From the NCBI GenBank assembly GCA_050010815.1, contig JBEKKH010000534.1, positions 1-5,770 of the forward strand: a stretch of DNA of 5,770 bases, given 5' to 3'. The position numbers and the translations under genes are program-made. Under the pieces are notes generated by a model, which did not search any database, had not been told where the DNA came from, and saw only the letters and a list, made by a program, of their open reading frames with translations. Source of the stretch: Palsa-504 sp050010815 (GTDB lineage: Bacteria; Actinomycetota; Actinomycetes; Streptosporangiales; Streptosporangiaceae). Shown in pieces: positions 1 through 5,665 of the stretch (position 1 is its first letter; every line of letters begins with the position of its first letter).

Positions 1-2607
1 GCCGCCGAGGACGCTGTAGCCACCCGGTCCCTCCCGGACACCTGGACCGATCAGGACACCTGGACCGATCAGGACACCTGGACCGATCAGGACACCTGGA
101 CCGATCAGGACACCTGGACCGATCAGGACACCTGGACCGACCAGGACACCTGGACCGACCAGGACACCTGGACCGAACCGGGCGACCGGTGGGACGACCG
201 CAGGCTGCCCGTCCGCGGGCGTGCTTCCATGCCTCCGGCTCCGGATCCCGGCTGGCCGTCGTCGAGCGACACCCTGCGGCCGAGGCCTTCGCGATCCGGC
301 GCCCGGCGCGCCACCACCCGGCGGGGCCTGGTGAGCCGCCGGACGGCGACGATTGGCGTGCCGGCCCTGGTGCTCGTGGCGGTGGCCGTCCTGGCGCTCG
401 CCATGCTTACCGGTCGCGGCCCGCGGTTCGGTCCGCTCGCCGCGAATCAGGGCCAGGACGCCGGACAGAATCCGAACTCCTACGCTAAGCAACTGCCGCT
501 GACTGCAGTCGCCCTGGCGACCTACCCAGGGCAGGAGCAGCGTGGTGTCTTCCAGACGATCAGCCGCGTCGTCGCCTCGGGGAACACGATCGTGGCGCTG
601 GGCTCCCAGACCAGCGCCGGTGTGGTGCGCCCGCAGTTCGTCGTGTCCTCAGATGGCGGAGCCAGCTGGCAGGTGGCCCCGGTCCGCGGCCAAGACGGCC
701 AGTCGACCCTCGGGCATCCGGCCACGCTGCTCGCGGGCGGCCCGGGCGGTTGGGTCGCCGTCGGTCAGCACGCCATCTGGACCAGCCAGAACGGCTTGTC
801 CTGGACGCTCGCGGCGACCCACGGGATCAGCCCCCAGCTGCCTGGTGACTCGGTATGGGTGATCACCAGAACCGCCCGCGGGTTCCTGGCCGCGGGCACC
901 GAGGCGGCCGGCCAGGCGGTGGTCTGGACGTCGGCTGACGGCGTGAGCTGGCATCGGACGACGGCCGCGCAGCTGGGGATGCCGGCCGCCGGCGAGACCG
1001 TGCGCAGCATTTCCTACGCCACCTGGCGAGGCACCGACACGGTGGTTTCCGGGCAGGTCACCAGGGACGGCCAGTCCTACGACGCCGCGTGGCTGAGCAC
1101 CAACGGCGGGTCGGCGTGGACACGGGTGTCGATCCCGGTCGATCACGGCTCCAGCTCCGGGATCAGCGGCCTGGCGTTCGACGGCGCCGGCCTGCTCGCG
1201 ATCCGGCCCGGGCAGTCGGCCAGCGGCACCGACGATGCTCTTGCCTATTTTTCCCAGAACGGACTCTCCTGGCAGTACGCCGCCACCCTCAACCCGGCTG
1301 GCGGGTTCGACCCCGGGGTGGTCAAGGGCAGTGACGCCGGCTTCGTGGTGACCGGGCACACCATCGGCGGCCAGATCCTCGCCTACACCGGTACCGGCAC
1401 CGGAGCTGCCTGGCTGCCGACCGGGCCGCTGGGCAGCGCCAGCACCGAGTCCGTGGACGGCGCGACGGTCGCACCCGGCGATACGGTCATCGCCATCGGG
1501 TACTCCACCGCCGGCCGGACCGGTCAGCAGCCGGTGTTCCTGGAGGCGACCGCGACGGGTAGCGTGCGCCCGGTCTCGCTGACCGCCATCGATGGCGGCG
1601 TCATCCCCGACGTCACCGTCAACAGCACGGCGGTGGCGGCTGGCCAGCAGGTCGCGGTCGGCAGCGCGAACGGTTATCCGGCGGTGTGGCGCAAGGCGTC
1701 CGGCGGGACCTGGGCGCTGGTTTCCTCGCTGTCACTGGTTCAGCCGCTGGCCGGGGCCGGCTTGACCGCACTGACCAGCGTGACGCACGGGCCGGCCGGC
1801 TGGCTGGCGGTGGGCGTGCCCGGACCGGTCATCTTGACCTCGGCTGACGGCACCACCTGGCAGCCCGCCGCCGGCGGCATCGCCGCGGGCCTGGCCGGCG
1901 TGACCGCGGTGGCGGCCGCCTCGGGGCCGGCCGGCTACGCCATCGTGGGCAAGCTGGCCGCTCCCGGCGGCAGCGGCGTCGCCGACGTCTGGTGGTCGCT
2001 GAACCTGACCGGCTGGACCCGCGCGCACGACGTGAACGATGCCACCGGCTCGAGTCAGGTGCTCGCGGTCGCGGCCAGCGCGCACGGGTTCGTCTCGGCG
2101 GGTTCGCATGAGGGCAAGCCGACCGTGTGGACGACCACGGACGGGAGTTCCTGGGCCACGATCGTCCTGCCGGTCCCTGCCGGTGCCGCCACCGCCGTTC
2201 TCCAGCAGATAGCGATCAACGGGAACCGCGTGGTCGCCCTGGGGCAGGCCGCGAACGCGGCCGGCCGCAAGATACCGCTCGCCGAACTCTCCGTCGATGG
2301 CGGGACCGCCTGGCAGCAGGTCCCGTTCGCCTCACCAGGAGCAGACACGACCTTCACCGCGCTGACTGCCGACTCGTCCGGCTTCACCGCCGCGGGCCTG
2401 TTCGGCGCGCCCGGATCGCGGAACGTTGCCGTGTGGACGTCGGCCACCGGGGCCAGCTGGAAGCCGTCGCAGGCCAGCGGCCTGGGCAGCGCCGGAACCT
2501 GGCAGATCACCGCGCTGGCCAGGTCCGGCTCGGTGGTGACCGGGATCGGCTCGATCGTCACCCCGCAAAACCAGCAGACCGTCACCCTTACCCTGCCCGC
2601 CCGCTAG
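1..2607 (+). CDS. Membrane-anchored beta-propeller (Asp-box/BNR-like repeat) protein, 5' end outside window
   Basis: The frame is open from base 1 to TAG 2605-2607 (868 residues in view). ATG 229 is the first in-window ATG, but it has no clear ribosome site, and no in-frame ATG or GTG precedes it here, so the start lies upstream. Numbering from the first in-window codon: residues 13-60 are eight DTWTDQ-type hexapeptides; ~61-115 are Pro/Arg-rich; ~116-136 form one hydrophobic helix (VPALVLVAVAVLALAML) after several Arg, predicting N-in/C-out. From ~165 on, motifs of the type S-x-D-G-G-x-S-W or T-S-x-D-G-x-S-W recur near 216, 261, 310, 366, 418, 565, 613, 665, 711, 764 and 813, with weaker ones near 466 and 516. 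This ~50-residue pitch fits beta-propeller blades, perhaps two seven-bladed propellers (inference). Asp-box motifs occur in sialidases and many non-enzymatic propellers; no catalytic residues were identified. Likely an extracytoplasmic binding or sensing protein; substrate unknown. Confidence 0.85.
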   Translation, partial: AAEDAVATRSLPDTWTDQDTWTDQDTWTDQDTWTDQDTWTDQDTWTDQDTWTDQDTWTEPGDRWDDRRLPVRGRASMPPAPDPGWPSSSDTLRPRPSRSGARRATTRRGLVSRRTATIGVPALVLVAVAVLALAMLTGRGPRFGPLAANQGQDAGQNPNSYAKQLPLTAVALATYPGQEQRGVFQTISRVVASGNTIVALGSQTSAGVVRPQFVVSSDGGASWQVAPVRGQDGQSTLGHPATLLAGGPGGWVAVGQHAIWTSQNGLSWTLAATHGISPQLPGDSVWVITRTARGFLAAGTEAAGQAVVWTSADGVSWHRTTAAQLGMPAAGETVRSISYATWRGTDTVVSGQVTRDGQSYDAAWLSTNGGSAWTRVSIPVDHGSSSGISGLAFDGAGLLAIRPGQSASGTDDALAYFSQNGLSWQYAATLNPAGGFDPGVVKGSDAGFVVTGHTIGGQILAYTGTGTGAAWLPTGPLGSASTESVDGATVAPGDTVIAIGYSTAGRTGQQPVFLEATATGSVRPVSLTAIDGGVIPDVTVNSTAVAAGQQVAVGSANGYPAVWRKASGGTWALVSSLSLVQPLAGAGLTALTSVTHGPAGWLAVGVPGPVILTSADGTTWQPAAGGIAAGLAGVTAVAAASGPAGYAIVGKLAAPGGSGVADVWWSLNLTGWTRAHDVNDATGSSQVLAVAASAHGFVSAGSHEGKPTVWTTTDGSSWATIVLPVPAGAATAVLQQIAINGNRVVALGQAANAAGRKIPLAELSVDGGTAWQQVPFASPGADTTFTALTADSSGFTAAGLFGAPGSRNVAVWTSATGASWKPSQASGLGSAGTWQITALARSGSVVTGIGSIVTPQNQQTVTLTLPAR
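37..180 (+). repeat. 18-bp tandem repeat, eight units, coding for DTWTDQ
   Basis: Eight head-to-tail 18-bp units (gacacctggaccgatcag) begin at 37, 55, 73, 91, 109, 127, 145 and 163. Units 1-5 are identical; units 6 and 7 share one silent change (gat to gac); unit 8 diverges at its end (DTWTEP). Because 18 is a multiple of three, the array stays in frame with the propeller gene and gives a Trp/Asp/Thr-rich cytoplasmic segment ahead of the transmembrane helix. The near-identity points to recent expansion by slippage or unequal recombination. Each unit also holds a small inverted repeat (cctg...cagg). There are no spacers, so it is not a CRISPR array. Confidence 0.95.
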
Positions 2608-2674
2608 CCCGCCCCCGACGCCCCACTCCGCCCGCCCGCCCGCTAAACGCCCCGGCTCCGCCGCCCGCTCCGCC

Positions 2675-2701
2675 CGGCCGGTGATCCTGACGTCCCGGCC
2701 G
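2675..2701 (+). terminator. Possible GC hairpin terminator after propeller gene
   Basis: CGGCCGG (2675-2681) pairs perfectly with CCGGCCG (2695-2701) around a 13-base loop, 67 bp beyond the stop of the propeller gene. There is no T-run after it, as is common for actinobacterial terminators, so the assignment rests on the hairpin and position only. Short CCGGCCGG-like palindromes are frequent in GC-rich genomes. Confidence 0.25.
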
Positions 2702-2759
2702 TCACACTCGCCCCGCCCGCCACATCAGGGGTCGCTCCCGCCCCGCCACCTAGTTTTCC

Positions 2760-2835
2760 GTGGTGGATCCGGGCTTGGCGGTGGATCCGGTGTACGGGGG
2801 TGCACCGGATCCGCCACGGAGCCCGGATCCACCAC
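2760..2835. repeat. Large near-perfect inverted repeat (35-position stem, 6-base loop)
   Basis: Arm 2760-2794 pairs with arm 2801-2835 around the loop cggggg. Of 35 positions, 30 are Watson-Crick, three would be G-U pairs in plus-strand RNA (2776, 2782, 2793) and two mismatch (2777, 2779). Each arm carries two copies of an 11-mer, GGTGGATCCGG (2762 and 2780) or its complement (2805, where one base differs, and 2823), so four GGATCC cores sit in a symmetric array. It lies 152 bp after the propeller stop and 235 bp before the reductase start. It could end transcription, form a cruciform, be a multi-site operator, or be a dispersed palindromic element. No T-run flanks it on either strand, and no transposase or target duplication was seen. 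Confidence 0.9.
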
Positions 2836-2890
2836 AACCCTTCCCCGGCCCGCCGCACCACCCGCAAGTTACGTGCTATCCCGCCACGCC

Positions 2891-2950
2891 AGTACCAGGC
2901 CTAGCAGGGCCCAGCAGGGCCCAGCAGGCCCTAACAGGCCCAGCAGGCCG
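2891..2950. repeat. 10-bp-period tandem repeat, about six degenerate units
   Basis: The stretch divides cleanly into six 10-mers: agtaccaggc, ctagcagggc, ccagcagggc, ccagcaggcc, ctaacaggcc and cagcaggccg. The consensus is roughly ccagcagg(g/c)c, and the two central units are the most alike. The array ends 119 bp before the aldo/keto reductase start. Ten bases is close to one helical turn, so a protein bound to each unit would lie on one face of the DNA; that is inference, and slippage on a simple motif explains the pattern equally well. Ten is not a multiple of three and no credible gene covers it, so it is probably not coding. Confidence 0.85.
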
Positions 2951-3069
2951 AGCCCGCGTCGACGGCGTGCCCGCGGACGGGCTGCTACCACGGTCGATCG
3001 CCACACGCGTCACGCCGATAACCCGAGTCACGCGGCCGCCTCTAAAGGGTTTACCGGTAGCGTGAGCTC

Positions 3070-4062
3070 ATGGAGCACGCCAGACTCGGCCGGACCGGCC
3101 TGCAGGTTTCCAGACTGTGCCTGGGGACGATGACGTTCGGCCTGCAATGCGATGAGGAAACGGCGGTCGCCATCCTCGACCGTGCCGCCGAGGGCGGTAT
3201 CGACTTCCTCGACACTTCCGATGCCTACCCCCTGGGCGGGGATCTGAGCACCAGGGGAGTGACGGAGGAAATTGTCGGCCGGTGGCTGCACGGGAAACGA
3301 GACCGCTTCATCGTGGCCACAAAGTGCTTCGCTCCGACCGGCCCGGCACCCTTCGACGGGGGTAACTCCCGCAAGCACATCCTCGCGGCCGTGGATGCGT
3401 CCCTGCGCCGCCTGCAGACCGACTACATCGATCTGTACCAGCTGCACGGCTACGACCAGGCGACACCGATCGACGAGACCCTCGGCGCCCTGGATGACCT
3501 CCTCCGCCAGGGGAAGGTCAGATACACCGGCTGCTCGAACTTCCTGACCTATCAGCTGGTACGCGCCATCGGCCGGAGCGAGACGCTCCGGCTGGCCCGT
3601 TTCGACTCCGTTCAGCCCCGGTATAACCTGCTGTTCCGTCAGATCGAGCGAGAGATGCTTCCGTTCTGCCGCGAGGACGGCGTCGGTGTCATCCCTTACA
3701 ATCCGATCGCCGGCGGCCTGCTGTCAGGCAAGCACTCGCGTTCCGCGCCTCCCCCCGAAGGGAGTCGCTTTACCCTGGGGACCGCCGCGAGCAACTACCA
3801 GGACCGGTACTGGCACGACCGCGAGTTCGACACCGTCGACGCGCTTCGCGAGCTGGCCGGGCAGGCCGGGGTGAGCCTGGTGACCCTCTCGGTGGCCTGG
3901 GTCCTGGCGAATGAGGCCGTCACGGCGCCCATCATCGGAGCGAGCCGCCCCGGACAGCTCGACGCCAGCGTGGCCGCCGCCGAGTTCGTCCTCGACGAGG
4001 ACCTGAAGGCGCGGCTAGATGACCTCACCCACGAATACCGGATGGGAGATGCCCCCAGGTAG
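3070..4062 (+). CDS. Aldo/keto reductase
   Basis: 330 residues, the usual length for a bacterial aldo/keto reductase: an NAD(P)H-dependent, soluble (beta/alpha)8-barrel enzyme that interconverts carbonyls and alcohols. The N-terminus shows the family pattern LGRTGLQVSRLCLGTMTFG. The full catalytic tetrad is visible: Asp48 and Tyr53 (FLDTSDAY), Lys85 (VATKC) and His126 (LYQLHGYD). GCSNF (154-158), the QPRYNLL segment (172-178) and the C-terminal cofactor-phosphate region PIIGASRPGQL (287-297) follow in normal order. The start is fixed by an in-frame TAG at 3058-3060, leaving ATG 3070 as the only fitting start. The ribosome site is weak (gtgag just upstream; aaaggg is too distant). Transcribed toward the cupin gene. 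The substrate cannot be told from sequence. No damage or odd codon use was seen, so it looks functional. Confidence 0.95.
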   Translation: MEHARLGRTGLQVSRLCLGTMTFGLQCDEETAVAILDRAAEGGIDFLDTSDAYPLGGDLSTRGVTEEIVGRWLHGKRDRFIVATKCFAPTGPAPFDGGNSRKHILAAVDASLRRLQTDYIDLYQLHGYDQATPIDETLGALDDLLRQGKVRYTGCSNFLTYQLVRAIGRSETLRLARFDSVQPRYNLLFRQIEREMLPFCREDGVGVIPYNPIAGGLLSGKHSRSAPPPEGSRFTLGTAASNYQDRYWHDREFDTVDALRELAGQAGVSLVTLSVAWVLANEAVTAPIIGASRPGQLDASVAAAEFVLDEDLKARLDDLTHEYRMGDAPR

Positions 4063-4069
4063 TCGCCAT

Positions 4070-4471
4070 TTACCTCAACAGGTCCGCGGGCCATTCACCT
4101 GAGACTTCGTAGGCCTCGTCGGTCCCCGGCCAGGGCGGCATGGTGACTCCTACGGCCGCGAGCGGGCCGTCGGCGGCCGCCCGGAACTGGAAGTGCGTTC
4201 CCACCGGAATGGACAGGCAGGTGCCGGCCTCCAGGGCTACGGTCTCCTGTCTTTCGCCCTGCCGCCGCCACATCTGACCCTGTCCGCGCAGGATGTACCA
4301 GATCTCGCTGACGGAATGGTGCGCCACGGCCCGTGAGACCCGCCCGGCGCCCAGCTCGAAGTGGGCCATCCCGCCCCGACTGAGCTGGAGCAACACCCGG
4401 ACGTCCGAGCCGTCTGGCGCGACGGCATCCGGTTTTCCCGGGAGCTGCACGGTGTCAAAACGCTGGTCCAC
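4070..4471 (-). CDS. Small single-domain cupin protein
   Basis: 133 residues from a GTG start at 4471, chosen because GGAG sits six bases upstream and homology-like sequence begins there. The frame stays open upstream to about 4822, but that part reads as low-complexity antisense of a sigma/anti-sigma relic. Cupin motif 1 is HHSVSEIWYILRG (residues 51-63), with His52 and Glu56 at the usual ligand places but Val49 where the first His of HxH is expected. Motif 2 is G83...PVGTHFQFR, with its His one residue earlier than canonical and no final Asn. Cupins are small beta-barrels that bind metal or sugar-like ligands, including dioxygenases, isomerases and ligand sensors. The altered ligand set makes metal binding uncertain. 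The stop TAA lies 7 bp from the reductase stop, tail to tail. Function unknown. Confidence 0.85.
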   Translation of the reverse strand: MDQRFDTVQLPGKPDAVAPDGSDVRVLLQLSRGGMAHFELGAGRVSRAVAHHSVSEIWYILRGQGQMWRRQGERQETVALEAGTCLSIPVGTHFQFRAAADGPLAAVGVTMPPWPGTDEAYEVSGEWPADLLR

Positions 4472-4477
4472 ACTATT

Positions 4478-4481
4478 CTCC
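4478..4481 (-). promoter_or_regulatory. Ribosome binding site of the cupin gene
   Basis: On the minus strand GGAG is followed by aatagt (six bases) and then GTG 4471-4469. This spacing is ideal and decides the start in favour of the short cupin form over upstream in-frame starts, which have no comparable site. Confidence 0.7.
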
Positions 4482-4550
4482 GCTCTGCCTCCCGCTGACC
4501 ATAGCGCGGACAGAGGGCGGAAGCCGTCGTCCTTAACTGCGTGGATTACT

Positions 4551-4670
4551 GTCGATCCTGTGGACCGGGCCTCGGATGAAGACGTTTCGGGTGCCTTCAG
4601 CCAGAGCAACATCCGACGCGGCCTGCTGCGGCTGCGGTCCAGGCTGGAGGCCGACGGTGTCGCATACTGA
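4551..4670 (+). pseudogene. 3' remnant of an ECF-type RNA polymerase sigma factor gene
   Basis: One frame ends at TGA 4668-4670 and encodes VDPVDRASDEDVSGAF, then SQSNIRRGLLRLRSRLEADGVAY. The first part resembles the linker before sigma region 4. The second resembles the very end of region 4.2, where intact ECF sigma factors read about TVKSRIRRGLLRLR followed by an acidic helix. The intervening region 4 helices, normally some 40-50 residues, are absent, as are regions 2.1-2.4, so this is a relic and not a short functional gene. Residual similarity may reach further 5' to ~4510, but I cannot bound it. Support also comes from the following gene, an RskA-type anti-sigma relic that starts inside its 3' end, the normal gene order of such operons. 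Family assignment is from pattern memory, not alignment. Confidence 0.6.
4646..4650 (+). promoter_or_regulatory. Ribosome binding site of the anti-sigma relic
   Basis: GGAGG, a full Shine-Dalgarno core, lies six bases ahead of GTG 4657-4659 and within the sigma remnant's coding frame. This is the arrangement expected for translational coupling of a sigma factor with its anti-sigma factor, and it supports GTG 4657 over ATG 4675 as the original start. Confidence 0.6.
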
Positions 4671-5473
4671 CCCGATGATCCTGGCCCTGCGGGCGCTGGG
4701 CGAGAGGGGCCGGTACCGGACATGAGGACGAGCACGAGCTGACCTGCGAGCACTGCCGTCATGAACTGGCCCGGCTCAGCGAGGTGGTCGGCCTGGCCCG
4801 GACCGCGGGCCTGGGTGAGCACCTCGAGTCCCGCCGTCGCAGGTGTGGGACCAGATAGCCGCCGCCGTCGCCATCACCCCGGCGTCGTCGCCCGCGGCCG
4901 GGGAGGGCACCGCCCCGGTGGCTGCCGTCGCCATCGCCCCAGCGGTCGGCCTGGGCGCAAGCGCTCGCCGGAGAACCGGGATGAGCTGGCGGCGTGGACG
5001 TGTGGCCGCCACGGTCGCCGGGCTGGCCGCCGGGCTGATCATCGGTGTCGGCGCGACGGCGGGGGTCGTCCAGCTCACCAAGGTTCCTGTTACCCATGTC
5101 GTGGCCCAGATCGAATTGAGCCCGCTGCCGGCGTTCCCGCAGTGGAGCGGGGTCACCGGTACCGCCGTGATGCGGGCCACCGCCACTGAGCAGTGATGTC
5201 CGTGACCCTGCACGCGCCGCAAAGGCCGGGCTTTATGAGGTCTGGCTGCTGGCCCGCAACGGAGTCAGCATGATCTCCGTCGGCGACCTCGATGCCGACC
5301 ATACCGGGACATTCACCATTCCGCCCGGGGTCGATCTGCGGAACTACTCGCGCATTGATATCTCGCTGCAGCCGTTCAACGGCAGCACGCTGCACGTCAA
5401 GACCAGCGTGGTGCGCGGCTCGCTGCCCGCGGTGGCCCTCGGCCCCAGCCACGGGACCGCTTCCTCGAGCTGA
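4657..5473 (+). pseudogene. Frameshifted RskA-type anti-sigma factor
   Basis: The parts of an RskA-like anti-sigma factor appear in order but in changing frames. Frame A from GTG 4657: MSHTDPMILALRALGE, ending at TGA 4723. Frame B, ~4703-4830: HEDEHELTCEHCRHELARL, carrying the zinc anti-sigma motif HX3CX2C (His 4733, Cys 4745, Cys 4754). Frame A again, 4831-5196: PPSQVWDQIAA, an Ala/Pro linker, a transmembrane helix (about 5002-5070) and the start of the outer domain. Frame C, ~5196-5233: MSVTLHAPQRPGF. Frame B to TGA 5471: YEVWLLARNG, MISVGDL, IDISLQPFNG, SVVRGSLP, all typical of the RskA extracytoplasmic domain. At least four shifts are needed, so no intact protein can be made. Known members sit in the membrane, hold a sigma factor and release it after proteolysis. 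Sequencing error near G/C runs could explain some shifts, but not the loss of sigma regions just upstream. Confidence 0.8.
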
Positions 5474-5665
5474 AAAAGCTGACCGGCCGGACATCTCCGG
5501 CCGGGTAAGGCCGCCGGCTGGCGCACCCTGCGGCTCGCGGCGGACAGCGACAAACGGCTGGACCCGGCCCGGCTAGACGAGCTCATCGCCAGGGCCAGGA
5601 GCCAGGCCGATCTTCTCGAGGAACTCCGCGTCCGCGCCGCCCGCCAGGTCGTCGGCCCCAGCTAG
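5455..5665 (+). pseudogene. Unrecognised coding fragment without a start, probably frameshifted
   Basis: From about 5504 to TAG 5663-5665 one frame has almost exclusively G or C at third positions and encodes a charged, probably helical segment (GWRTLRLAADSDKRLDPARL, then DELIARARSQADLLEELRV). That is strong evidence of protein coding now or in the past. No ATG or GTG exists in this frame after the stop at 5480-5482. A neighbouring frame (5455-5505, DRFLELKKLTGRTSPAG, stop TAA 5506) reads like an upstream continuation, suggesting another frameshift in the same decayed region. I do not recognise the family. It may be the end of a gene that followed the anti-sigma gene, or a C-terminal domain now cut off. 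Confidence 0.4.
5483..5504 (+). terminator. Possible hairpin after the anti-sigma relic
   Basis: CCGGCCGG (5483-5490) and CCGGCCGG (5497-5504) form an 8-bp perfect stem with loop acatct, ten bases after the last anti-sigma stop. There is no T-run. It may be a terminator of the old operon, but it overlaps what looks like coding sequence and such GC palindromes arise easily here. Confidence 0.2.

Larger units (their letters stand above)
2608..3069. other. Non-coding gap between propeller gene and aldo/keto reductase
   Basis: No convincing gene lies in these 462 bp; the open frames that cross it lack family-like sequence and good ribosome sites. The first ~80 bp are strongly C-rich on the plus strand and nearly repeat the end of the propeller gene (gcccgcccgcta at the stop codon and again about 38 bp later). 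Further on come a GC hairpin (2675-2701), a large inverted repeat (2760-2835) and a 10-bp tandem repeat (2891-2950). The heptamer GTCACGC occurs at 3009 and again at 3027, and could be a paired regulator site upstream of the reductase, though chance is possible in such GC-rich DNA. I could not identify a trustworthy -35/-10 promoter. Confidence 0.6.

Noticed and set aside
37..180. Regular 18-bp repeats as a possible CRISPR array or iteron origin
   Set aside because: The units are directly adjacent with no spacers, keep a codon frame, and lie inside a long open frame with coding-type base usage.
649..1359. Long minus-strand open frame opposite the propeller gene
   Set aside because: It is a compositional shadow of GC-rich coding sequence; the plus-strand frame has the repeats, helix and motifs, and the minus frame shows no family pattern.
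1732..2585. Overlapping minus-strand open frames within the propeller gene
   Set aside because: Low-complexity Arg/Gly/Ala translations with no ribosome site or recognisable domain.
2760..2835. Palindrome as terminal repeats of an insertion sequence
   Set aside because: The arms are only 6 bp apart with no transposase gene or target duplication, so it is a hairpin, not a pair of element ends.
2681..3133. Plus-strand open frame across the intergenic repeats into the reductase
   Set aside because: It reads through the palindrome and 10-bp repeats as Pro/Ser/Arg-rich sequence and overlaps the reductase start; no supporting signal.
4293..4670. Complete 125-residue plus-strand gene
   Set aside because: Its 5' half is antisense to the cupin gene; only the last ~40 residues resemble a sigma factor end, so it is a remnant.
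4472..4822. N-terminal extension of the cupin protein
   Set aside because: The residues are low-complexity and antisense to the sigma and anti-sigma remnants, and the only good ribosome site precedes GTG 4471.
4843..5196. Stand-alone small membrane protein starting at GTG 4843
   Set aside because: The sequence is the middle of an RskA-type protein (linker, helix, start of outer domain) with matching parts on both sides in other frames, and there is no ribosome site at 4843.
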